A stretch of 64,000 nucleotides of DNA. Origin: Desulfobacter curvatus DSM 3379. GTDB taxonomy: Bacteria; Desulfobacterota; Desulfobacteria; Desulfobacterales; Desulfobacteraceae. The DNA lies in the NCBI RefSeq assembly GCF_000373985.1, contig NZ_KB893079.1, forward strand, positions 57,359 through 121,358. Direction: 5' to 3'. Under the pieces are notes generated by a model. It had not been told where the DNA came from. It was given only the letters and a program-made list of their open reading frames with translations, and did no database searches. The position numbers and the translations under genes are program-made. This document shows, piece by piece, positions 26,999 through 35,226 of the stretch (the first letter of the stretch is position 1; every line of letters starts with the position of its first letter).

Positions 26999-29809
26999 TC
27001 ACAGGGTCTTGGGGTTAAGGGCGGCCCGGACCGCCTCTGCCAGTTCCCTGGCAATCAGCGGTTTCATTATCACGGCAAACGCACCGCCTTTTTTGGCAGC
27101 AGCAGACGTCACATCACTAAACCCGGTGCTTAAAATAATGGGAATGTCTCTACGCAGTTTACGGATTTCACGGATCAGCTGAATCCCTGTCATCCGGGGC
27201 ATGGTTAAATCAGACAGCACCAGGTCAAAGGCCTGGGGATCCTTTTTGAAAATTTCAAGTGCCTCAAGACTGTCGGTCACACCCGTTACCTCATATCCCA
27301 TGGTCATCAGGATCAGACGGCCGGATATAACAATATCTTCTTCATCATCCACCATGAGAATCCGGCCACTCTCCTTTGTCAGCGGCAGCCCTGGGAAGAC
27401 CGTTGATTCCCCTTTACCGGTACCGGCCGGCAGATATATCTTAAAAACCGATCCCTTGCCCGGTTCGCTGTAAGCCGAAATGCCACCGCCCATGTCCTTA
27501 ACAATACCGTGAACAATGGAAAGCCCCATACCGGTCCCTTGGCCTTTGTCTTTGGTGGTGAAAAACGGTTCGTAAATCCGGTCCATCACCGGCTTTGGAA
27601 TTCCGCATCCGGAATCGGTGATCGAAAGCTCTATATAATTGCCCGGATCCAGCCCCTTGATTCGTATCTCTTCCCAGTTTTCAATCCGGATGGATTTAAG
27701 GCCAACTTCTATGATTCCGTTCTTGCCTTCCATGGCATGCGCCGCATTAGTACACAGGTTCATGATGATCTGGTGGATTTGGGATGCATCGGCCACTACC
27801 GTGATGTCGTGTGCATCCAATTTCTGAATAATTTCGATATTCTTAGGGATAGATGCCCGGATAAAAGTAAGGCATTCCTTAACTAAGGGCATGATGACCA
27901 AAGGCTCCCGCCGGATCTCCTGTTGCCTGCTGAATATCAGGATGTGGCGGATTAAATCCCGGGCCCTGATACCGGCGGAATAAATCTTATCTAAACTTTT
28001 GATCACATCAGGGTCCGCGTTGCACTGCAACCGGGCCAGTTCGGTAAATCCTAAAATTGAGGATAGGATATTATTAAAATCATGGGCAATGCCGCCGGCC
28101 AAGGTACCGATAGCCTCCATTTTTTGACTCTGCTGAAGCCGACGCTCTATCCGCCGGCGCTGGGTGATGTCCCGGGTGACGCCAAGCACCCGGTTTGCTC
28201 TGCCGGCCTCATCCCTTAAAAAGCTGGCTTTTATTTCAGTCCAGACAAAGGAGCCGTCTTTTCGCACCTGTTCCACCTGGGTTGACCAGGACCGTCTGGG
28301 ATCAACCTCAGAATCACCTTCCTTTGCCATCTCCTCGCTGATCATTCCGATAAATCGGTCTAAATATTCCGGTGCAATGATATTTATATCTTTCAAACCC
28401 AACTGTTGGATCTGTTCCGGGGTGTATCCCAAAATGGTTTCAACTGATGGGCTTACATAAAGAAAATGCATATCCGGCAATTGAAGGGTCCAGATAATGT
28501 CACTGGCGTTCTCCATCAACAACCGGTATCGCTCTTCGCTTTGCCGCAAGGCCTCTTCCGAAGCTTTGCGTTGAATAATTTTCCACATGCCGTCCATGAG
28601 CAGGTTCATCTGCCGGATATCTGAATCATTATAGTCTTCCGCTTTGTTCCCCACCCCGGCCACTGCCACGATCCTGCCACGGTCAAAGACCGGAACACTC
28701 ATATACCTGATGATCCGGATATGTCCGGCCGGGAACTTGTCCCCTTCGGATTTCGGTTGATAATCGTTGATAATTATAGTCTCGCGTTTCCGGACTGTCT
28801 GTGTCCACAATTTGGTTTTCTCTTGGTGGCAAAGGCCATTCTTGTCTATTATCTTACAGTCCTGAATCGTATCATTAGACCATGTATACAATGTGGCCTC
28901 TTTTTCATCCTCGGTTAAAAACACCAGATATCCGACCTGGCTCTGGGTGAGTTGAATGGCCTCTGACAATGAAAATTCCGTCAAGTCCGATAGCGAAGCC
29001 TCAGCCATCTGGTTCAATTCCCGAAGTTTTTTTAAACGCAAGCTATCTAAACGGAGGGCTTTTCCCATCTGTTCCCGTTTTCGTTCGCTCAAGATGGACT
29101 GGGCAGTTATGTATAGGGAAAGCACCAGGAATGTGACCAAAAAACCGGCGGAAATCCGAAAAATACGGCCGGAAATCGCATCAATATGATCTGTTATATC
29201 CGCCACATCAATACCGGTGCCGATGATCCACTTCCAGGGACTAAACAGTCTGACATAAGAAAGCCCGGGAAAGGCTTTACCCATACTGCTTGGTGAAGGC
29301 TCATGATATTTGACACATCCGGACCCTTGGGTATTGGCAATCCTCACACATTCCTCAATCAATTGCTTTACCTGGGGACTGGTCAGGGAAGACAGATCTT
29401 TGCCTTCCAGCCACGGCATAACAGGCTGAACAATCACCCGGCGGTGTTGGTCGATGATCCAGAAAAACGCCTCGCCTTTCGGACCGTACCTCAGGTTCCG
29501 TATCCGATCCATGGCACGGTGCTGGGCGTCTTCAAGGGTCAGCTCGCCGGACAAAACACGCTGGTGGTATTCTGACAAGAGGCTTGCTGTCAGGGTGCAG
29601 TTGCTGTCATTGAGATCGCTGACCATAGCCTTTTTCTGTTCGATAAGATGATGTTTTAACGAAGGGACAAAGATAAGGAAAACGCATACAGCAAACAAAA
29701 TAAATGTCAAAAACAACGGAACGATAATTCGTAAGAAAGTCCCCAAGGAGGGTTGCCCATCCTTTTTCCCAGGCCCGGATTGCTTTTTACCGGCTATGTT
29801 CAATAACAA
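26999..29809 (-). CDS. Hybrid sensor histidine kinase (Cache-GAF-PAS-HisKA-HATPase-REC)
   Basis: 936 residues. TM1 is at about 28-50 and TM2 near 212-232; the loop between is a single Cache-type domain with YGPKGEAFFWIIDQHRRVI and WKWIIGTGIDVADI. GAF (about 270-410), PAS (about 425-545), the phospho-His in AGGIAHDFNNIL (about residue 570), HATPase boxes and a complete C-terminal receiver (MVDDEED, LVLSDLTMP, IMKPL) follow. Translation probably starts at TTG 29809 or two codons later, after AAAGGAAA. The start overlaps the upstream receiver gene by 10 nt. It is a paralog of the kinase at 21708-24341. Confidence 0.92.
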   Translation of the reverse strand: MLLNIAGKKQSGPGKKDGQPSLGTFLRIIVPLFLTFILFAVCVFLIFVPSLKHHLIEQKKAMVSDLNDSNCTLTASLLSEYHQRVLSGELTLEDAQHRAMDRIRNLRYGPKGEAFFWIIDQHRRVIVQPVMPWLEGKDLSSLTSPQVKQLIEECVRIANTQGSGCVKYHEPSPSSMGKAFPGLSYVRLFSPWKWIIGTGIDVADITDHIDAISGRIFRISAGFLVTFLVLSLYITAQSILSERKREQMGKALRLDSLRLKKLRELNQMAEASLSDLTEFSLSEAIQLTQSQVGYLVFLTEDEKEATLYTWSNDTIQDCKIIDKNGLCHQEKTKLWTQTVRKRETIIINDYQPKSEGDKFPAGHIRIIRYMSVPVFDRGRIVAVAGVGNKAEDYNDSDIRQMNLLMDGMWKIIQRKASEEALRQSEERYRLLMENASDIIWTLQLPDMHFLYVSPSVETILGYTPEQIQQLGLKDINIIAPEYLDRFIGMISEEMAKEGDSEVDPRRSWSTQVEQVRKDGSFVWTEIKASFLRDEAGRANRVLGVTRDITQRRRIERRLQQSQKMEAIGTLAGGIAHDFNNILSSILGFTELARLQCNADPDVIKSLDKIYSAGIRARDLIRHILIFSRQQEIRREPLVIMPLVKECLTFIRASIPKNIEIIQKLDAHDITVVADASQIHQIIMNLCTNAAHAMEGKNGIIEVGLKSIRIENWEEIRIKGLDPGNYIELSITDSGCGIPKPVMDRIYEPFFTTKDKGQGTGMGLSIVHGIVKDMGGGISAYSEPGKGSVFKIYLPAGTGKGESTVFPGLPLTKESGRILMVDDEEDIVISGRLILMTMGYEVTGVTDSLEALEIFKKDPQAFDLVLSDLTMPRMTGIQLIREIRKLRRDIPIILSTGFSDVTSAAAKKGGAFAVIMKPLIARELAEAVRAALNPKTL

Positions 29810-30249
29810 TTTCCTTTCACAAAGAAGATATCAACAACCCCTTGCAATACCCTGAGGATATCCTTGGTTGAAAAGGGTCTGTACAAAACCGCATCAAATT
29901 CATCGAGAGCAATGGGCCATGGGGTTTCGGATATACCGATAATGGGGATGGCTTTTTTGAGGACGGATCGAAGAAAGGCAGCCACATGGATTCCGGAAAC
30001 CGGCTCCATCCGGATACTGGTTATAACCGCGCTGTAAGTCTTGTTTTTAATTTTTTCAATTCCTTTGTCCCCGCTGTCGGCAACATCTACCGAGAAACCC
30101 TGCCTTGATAAACAAAACCTTAAGAAAAACAAACTTCCCGGATCATCATCGATGACTAAAATAGGCGCTTTCAGTTTTTCAATTAAGGCGCAGGTGACCG
30201 TCAACAAATGATCGCCTTCCTCTCCGCTTTTCCTCAAAATATCTTTCAC
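29800..30249 (-). CDS. Stand-alone receiver-like protein lacking the phosphoacceptor Asp
   Basis: 149 residues with the receiver fold. The N-terminal acidic triad is kept (ILVIDDDPGS, about residue 32). The phosphoacceptor position reads ITSIRMEPVSG, Ser in place of the Asp of the usual DIRMPxxDG, and the switch Lys of KPF is Arg (YRPFS). It is therefore predicted not to be phosphorylated normally and may act as a constitutive binding partner. It overlaps the hybrid kinase gene by 10 nt, so it is made together with that kinase. Confidence 0.8.
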   Translation of the reverse strand: MKDILRKSGEEGDHLLTVTCALIEKLKAPILVIDDDPGSLFFLRFCLSRQGFSVDVADSGDKGIEKIKNKTYSAVITSIRMEPVSGIHVAAFLRSVLKKAIPIIGISETPWPIALDEFDAVLYRPFSTKDILRVLQGVVDIFFVKGNCY

Positions 30250-30684
30250 CTGTTTTTTTAGATTGCTGTCTCAAACAGCCGCCACCAACAATTCAGGCCG
30301 GCACCAACAATTCAGGCCGGCACTTTGATTTCACCCACATTCAAAAAATCAAGCTGAAAATAAGTTCTCCACCCGGGCCCACAATGGCTGCTTTCCCGGA
30401 CAAACATCTAATCATAATGGCTTATTACTGATATTTATGTATCTTTGCTAAAAATATGCCACAACCGGAAAAACAATCCAGAACACAGCCAACAAGCTGA
30501 TTTTATTATCAAATTTACAAAGGCAAAACAGGCTGATTTCAAATCAAAGGGGTGTTATATTCTGTAACACAAAATCATGATCTATTGCGAATAAAGGCGC
30601 TGGGCAAAGCAAAAGCCCCATTTGTTACAAAATAGACCAATGAGTTAAAGCGACACAGGCATCGAACCGGGTGAAAGATAAAAA
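30250..30684. other. Spacer of 435 bp
   Basis: No gene. It contains a 19-bp tandem duplication at 30283-30320 and a small dyad GTGTTA / TAACAC near 30552-30570. It separates the receiver/kinase/receptor unit from the NtrC-type regulator. Confidence 0.5.
30283..30320. repeat. Perfect 19-bp tandem duplication
   Basis: The unit CACCAACAATTCAGGCCGG occurs twice head to tail. Confidence 0.9.
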
Positions 30685-32091
30685 TCAGGGGATACGCTGC
30701 TTTAAATATCGTCCCAGGCGTTGCCGGGATATCCCCAGGAATCGTGCTGCCATAGACTTATTGTTGCCTGATCGTTTCATGGCTTCAACGACAAGGGAGT
30801 GGATGGCCTCCCTCAATGTAGGCAGCGGCTTGAGTTCAGAATAGCATTTCTCCTTTGGCAAAGAAGAGAGTAGAAGGTCTGGGGAGGGCAGGAATTGACT
30901 GATATGGGTTTTAAACCGGTCCAGGGACAGGACCCTGGATTTGTGGTCTGCCACAGCATCGTAAATCATGGATTTGAGTTCCCGCACGTTTCCGGGGAAA
31001 GAATAGTTGGTCAGCAGAGGGAACAACTCCGGCGGCGGGACCGGTTTCTTTTTTCCCATTTCGCGGGCCGCGGTCCCGAGAAAACAATGTATCAGCAACG
31101 GCAGATCATCAAGCCGTTCGCGCAGGGGCGGGACCTCCAGATGGTGAAAGCAGAGTCGATAGTAAAGATCTTTGCGGAATTTTCCCGTCTCCTGCAATGG
31201 CGCAAGGTCTTTGTTGGTCGCCACGATAACCCTGATATCTGCAATTTTTGGCAGATCCGCGCCCAGGGGAAAGTATTCGCGTTCCTGGAGGAGCCGCAGC
31301 AGTTTGACCTGGGATATAGGGCTCAGGTCACCGATCTCGTCCAAAAACAAGGTCCCGCCGGTGGCATGTTCCACCATTCCCCGTCGCGGCTTTTCCCCAC
31401 CGGTGAATGCGCCGCTGATATGGCCGAACAATGTATCTGAAAAGGTGTTGTCATCAATCCCGGCTGCATTGACCGTTACCAGCCGCCCCTTACGGGGGCT
31501 TAACTGGTGGATGGCCCTGGCAATCAACTCCTTTCCCACACCGGTCTCGCCGGTGATCAACACCGGCTGCGGGCTTGCGGCAATGGATTCGGCATATTGA
31601 AACAGGCCGATCATGGCGCGGTTCCGGGTGTTGATTTCCCGGAATGCCTCCGGATTCTTGAGCCGGCCGGACAGGATACGTTCTTTAAGCTCCTGGTTCT
31701 CATTCTGCAGCCTTCGAATTTCAATGGCCCGTTTAACCCCTGAGATCAACCGGCTCTGTTCCACCGGCTTGATCATATAGTCAAACGTCCCTTTTTTCAT
31801 GCACCGCACCGCAAGCTGCACATCGGTATCTCCGGTGATGACGATAACCGGGAGATCGGGGTAATCGGCTGCTATCATGGCCAGAAGCTCTTCGCCTGAG
31901 ATCTTGGGCATGATCAGGTCCAAAATTACCACCTCGATCCGATGCTCCCCCAACACGGGCATGACGGTTTGAGGGTCCTGGCACAGGATGAAATTGTTGA
32001 TCCCCGTCTTTTCCAGAATCATCTGAAATCCCTTGAGCGTATCGGGGTCATCATCCACCAGCAACACCGGATGTTGGGGGAAAGGTGTCAC
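30685..32091 (-). CDS. NtrC-family sigma-54-dependent response regulator
   Basis: 468 residues: receiver (LLVDDDPD, phospho-Asp in VVILDLIMPKISG, IKPVE), AAA+ domain with Walker A GETGVGKE (about residue 176), Walker B GTLFLDEIG, and a Fis-type helix-turn-helix at the end (NNKSMAARFLGISRQRLGRYL). The sigma-54 contact loop reads GAFTGG instead of the usual GAFTGA. The GTG start overlaps the stop of the partner kinase by 4 nt, so they are a cognate pair. Targets are unknown; no -24/-12 promoter was found nearby by eye. Confidence 0.92.
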   Translation of the reverse strand: MTPFPQHPVLLVDDDPDTLKGFQMILEKTGINNFILCQDPQTVMPVLGEHRIEVVILDLIMPKISGEELLAMIAADYPDLPVIVITGDTDVQLAVRCMKKGTFDYMIKPVEQSRLISGVKRAIEIRRLQNENQELKERILSGRLKNPEAFREINTRNRAMIGLFQYAESIAASPQPVLITGETGVGKELIARAIHQLSPRKGRLVTVNAAGIDDNTFSDTLFGHISGAFTGGEKPRRGMVEHATGGTLFLDEIGDLSPISQVKLLRLLQEREYFPLGADLPKIADIRVIVATNKDLAPLQETGKFRKDLYYRLCFHHLEVPPLRERLDDLPLLIHCFLGTAAREMGKKKPVPPPELFPLLTNYSFPGNVRELKSMIYDAVADHKSRVLSLDRFKTHISQFLPSPDLLLSSLPKEKCYSELKPLPTLREAIHSLVVEAMKRSGNNKSMAARFLGISRQRLGRYLKQRIP

Positions 32092-33740
32092 AGGAGTACC
32101 TCCGGGGAGCTGCCCCCACCGAATTCCCCGGGCGCCTGATCATAGAGACGAGTCTTTGGCGCCTCATTCAGGGGAAGGCTGACCGTGAACACCGAGCCTT
32201 GGCCCGGTTTGCTGGTTACCTCGATTTTTCCTCCGTGGGCAGTAACAATGTTCAGGCAGACCGCAAGTCCCAAACCAGTCCCGCCCTGTCCCCGCCGGGT
32301 CGTAAAAAAGGGATCCATGATCCGCGTCAGCAGTTTTTCCGGTATGCCATGGCCCTGGTCCCTGACCCGAAAACAAAGACAATTCCGGTCCGGTTCTAAA
32401 AACGTAGTGATTTCCAGGCCCTGGTCCCGGTCTGAAATTGCCTGGCAGGCATTCTGAATCAGATTGATGACCACCTGTTCCAGTTTCTGCTGGTTTCCCC
32501 GGACCACCGGCAGAGAAGTGCCATATACCAGGTTGAAATGATCCGTTTTTCCATCAATCAGGTTCCGGGTCAGGCGCACTGCATTTTTGACCACATGGTT
32601 AAGGTCCACGGTTTGGGCCATATCCACCTCTTCCTGGCGGGCGTAATCCTTCAGGTCCTTGACGATCCGCTGAATTCGGGCCGATCCCTCGATGATCCCC
32701 TCAAACAGTTGGGGAACGTCTTCTTTCATCCGGCTGTAGGGTAGTCCGCCCAGACTGAAATCGCCATTTTCCCGGAAATACCGGTCCAGCACCGGTACAC
32801 TGCTCTTCCAGGCATTGATTAACAAAGGTGTATTGGACATGATCAAATGATTGGGATTGTTGATCTCATGGGCCACACCAGATACCAGGATTCCCAGAGA
32901 AATCATTTTGTCGGCCTGAATCAGTTCATTTTTCATCTGCTGCTCCAGGGTGATATCAGCCACCCGGACAATGGCGGCCCAGTTATGATAGCCTTTTTCC
33001 TGAATCGGATAAACAGTGACCCGTTCCAGGGCGTCAGGATTCTTCAGCCCGGCCCGCTCGTATTGTTTTTTGCGCCCGGACCCAAAAACTTGCCCCACGC
33101 AGCACCCAGCACAAGGCCGGGACGTTGATTTAAAAATCTTATGGCATTTCTGGCCCAGGCATTGGCTGCCGGCCCTGCCTGCATAGATTTCAGCCGCCCG
33201 ATTCATCATCAGAATTCCCATGTTCCGGTCCAGAATAATCAGGGGGTCACAGATGCCGTCCAGAATCATCATCAACAGGTGATTGCTCTCTCTGAGTTGT
33301 TCCTGTGCCCTTTTCTGGGCGTTGATGTTGATGAACATACACCGGATACCAATGAGTTCTCCGCGTTCATCCATATCGGGTTTAGCCTGAATCAGGGTGT
33401 GGATAATCTCCCCGTCACGGCAAACCAGTTCCCGTTCGACCATCAAAAGAGTATTTTCCCTGATTTTCTTTAAGTTCTGATCACGATACATTTTCTCCCG
33501 GGAGTCCGCAGTGTAGAACTTACTTATGGACCAGCCAATCACTTCTGTACGGGTATATCCCAATGAAGCCAGGAACAAGGCGTTACAGTCCCGCAACACC
33601 GCATCCCCATGCTGATTTTCAAGCACCACATACATCACGGGAGCGCTCTCGAATAATTCCCGATAGTTGGCAGCATTCTCCTTTTCCAGCTCCCGAATCC
33701 TGAATTTCAATGCCTTGCAATCGGCACAATGATCCGCCAC
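32088..33740 (-). CDS. PAS-domain sensor histidine kinase, partner of the NtrC-type regulator
   Basis: 550 residues without obvious membrane segments. An N-terminal DHCADCKALKFRIRELEKE coiled coil with a Cys pair (HCADC) is followed by two PAS domains (about 25-140 and 155-265; the second contains a cysteine-rich stretch SRPCAGCCVG, possibly a cofactor or redox site), HisKA with GVAHEINNPNHLI (about residue 290) and HATPase boxes ending GGTGLGLAVC. A GTG start follows GGAGGGGG. It is likely a cytoplasmic sensor; redox or gas sensing is only a guess from the cysteines. Confidence 0.9.
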   Translation of the reverse strand: MADHCADCKALKFRIRELEKENAANYRELFESAPVMYVVLENQHGDAVLRDCNALFLASLGYTRTEVIGWSISKFYTADSREKMYRDQNLKKIRENTLLMVERELVCRDGEIIHTLIQAKPDMDERGELIGIRCMFININAQKRAQEQLRESNHLLMMILDGICDPLIILDRNMGILMMNRAAEIYAGRAGSQCLGQKCHKIFKSTSRPCAGCCVGQVFGSGRKKQYERAGLKNPDALERVTVYPIQEKGYHNWAAIVRVADITLEQQMKNELIQADKMISLGILVSGVAHEINNPNHLIMSNTPLLINAWKSSVPVLDRYFRENGDFSLGGLPYSRMKEDVPQLFEGIIEGSARIQRIVKDLKDYARQEEVDMAQTVDLNHVVKNAVRLTRNLIDGKTDHFNLVYGTSLPVVRGNQQKLEQVVINLIQNACQAISDRDQGLEITTFLEPDRNCLCFRVRDQGHGIPEKLLTRIMDPFFTTRRGQGGTGLGLAVCLNIVTAHGGKIEVTSKPGQGSVFTVSLPLNEAPKTRLYDQAPGEFGGGSSPEVLL

Positions 33741-34302
33741 AAAATCCCCCTCCCCTACAGGTAATCTGCATCAGACGCTACCTAACAAGGGTGAAGACAC
33801 TATCATTTTTGCAACCAACTGAAAATATCAAATTCAATAACTATCAAAATATCAAAAATTATGCCAATATCACATGCGATCACCCCACCAAAGATCCATC
33901 GCCGGGTTGACTCAATTCTTGAATTTATTCTATATTGCATAATTACATAGAGTTGAATATAATATACCCAATGTTGCATAATAATTTTCCCAAATTAATA
34001 AAGCGTATTTAAAATCAACATGTAAATTTGTATACCGCATCATAATCAGAAATTCACGTAGGATTAGATACTGATCTTGTTTTAATTTACTTATTTTTTT
34101 ACCCCCCTTGGAGAGCCGTTGGTATTTAATCTTTTTTGTTATCAAAACGTTGCGGCAACCGACTACAACTGAAATCTTGAGTATACTAAAGCTTAAATTA
34201 TAGAATTCTACAACGTTGGGGGACACATGGCAGATAAGACTGTCGGCACACAGAACAAACTCCTCTGACTACGGCCCATCAGGTCTGTTCAGGGGAATTT
34301 TT
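33741..34302. other. AT-rich spacer of 560 bp
   Basis: A divergent regulatory region between the kinase gene and the sucrose operon. A minus-strand open frame at 33930-34226 has no coding character. Possible promoter elements lie at its right end. Confidence 0.5.
34177..34204 (+). promoter_or_regulatory. Possible promoter of the sucrose operon
   Basis: TTGAGT (34177-34182), a 16-nt spacer and TATAGA (34199-34204), about 100 nt before the start codon. Confidence 0.4.
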
Positions 34303-35226
34303 ATGACGAATTCCGAGGTATTTTCAACTATGATCCTTGTCACTGGTGAAATTTTGTTTGATATTTTTCCTGCCTATAAGCGCATGGGTGGGGCGCCCTT
34401 TAATTTTGCCTACCACATGAAAAAGCTTGGTTTTCCGGTGAGATTTGTTTCAAGCGTCGGAAATGACGACTTGGGTGGTGAAATTCTTGATTTTCTGGAT
34501 AACCACGATTTTAACCCTGAAGACATACAGATTGATCGCAATCGCCCCACCGGTACGGTAAGGGTAGATGTACTTGGTAAAGGCGAGCATACATTTACTA
34601 TCTCAGAAGATACAGCATACGATTACATTGACGTTGCCCCCATACGTCAACTGGTATCAGGAACAAATCCGGATCTCATCTATTTTGGCACATTGATCCT
34701 TCGAACCCAAAACAATTTTGAATTACTTCAAGACATTTTAAACCGGAAACCGCCGGAAACCATATCTTTTTGCGATATTAATCTGAGACCCGATTGCTAT
34801 ACAAAACAAACGATAAAGGCGTCCTTGGATGCAGCAAACATACTGAAACTCAATACCGATGAGCTTGAAGAATTGACGTCTGGCTCAAATGTTAAGAGAT
34901 CCCATGCGATGTCCGCCAGGCAATTAATGAGAAGCCATTATATTGAAACTGTTATCCTCACCATGGGAGAAAAAGGAAGCCAATGGTTTACCACAAACCA
35001 GGACCACTATATGGGACCATCAAAAGCGCCTTTAGATATTGCTGATACCGTTGGTGCAGGCGATGCATATGCAGCGATGTCTGCGGCCGGCATCCTGAAA
35101 AATATGCAAATTGAAGAGATCATCCCCCTTGCCGCCGAATTTGCATCCTATGTCTGCAGTATTCAGGGGGCATTGATTCAGGATTACGCGGTTTACCGAA
35201 AATTTAGAACCAAATTGGAGAAATAA
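34303..35226 (+). CDS. PfkB-family sugar kinase, probable fructokinase
   Basis: 307 residues from the ATG at 34303 (AGGGGAA site just upstream; a second ATG lies nine codons in). It has the PfkB pattern: GEILFDIFP start, a GGAPFNFAYHMKKLG sugar-binding region (about residue 33) and the C-terminal catalytic signature DTVGAGDAYAA (Asp about residue 250 is the base). Position in the operon suggests phosphorylation of the fructose or related product released by the sucrose enzymes. Its stop is directly followed by the sucrose-phosphate synthase start. Confidence 0.88.
   Translation: MTNSEVFSTMILVTGEILFDIFPAYKRMGGAPFNFAYHMKKLGFPVRFVSSVGNDDLGGEILDFLDNHDFNPEDIQIDRNRPTGTVRVDVLGKGEHTFTISEDTAYDYIDVAPIRQLVSGTNPDLIYFGTLILRTQNNFELLQDILNRKPPETISFCDINLRPDCYTKQTIKASLDAANILKLNTDELEELTSGSNVKRSHAMSARQLMRSHYIETVILTMGEKGSQWFTTNQDHYMGPSKAPLDIADTVGAGDAYAAMSAAGILKNMQIEEIIPLAAEFASYVCSIQGALIQDYAVYRKFRTKLEK

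Noticed and set aside
30240..30330. Search for a -24/-12 sigma-54 promoter around the 19-bp duplication
   Set aside because: No TGGCAC-N5-TTGC match on either strand.
33930..34226. 98-codon minus-strand open frame in the spacer before the sucrose operon
   Set aside because: Very AT-rich, no ribosome site, no recognisable domain, and it lies in a probable divergent promoter region.
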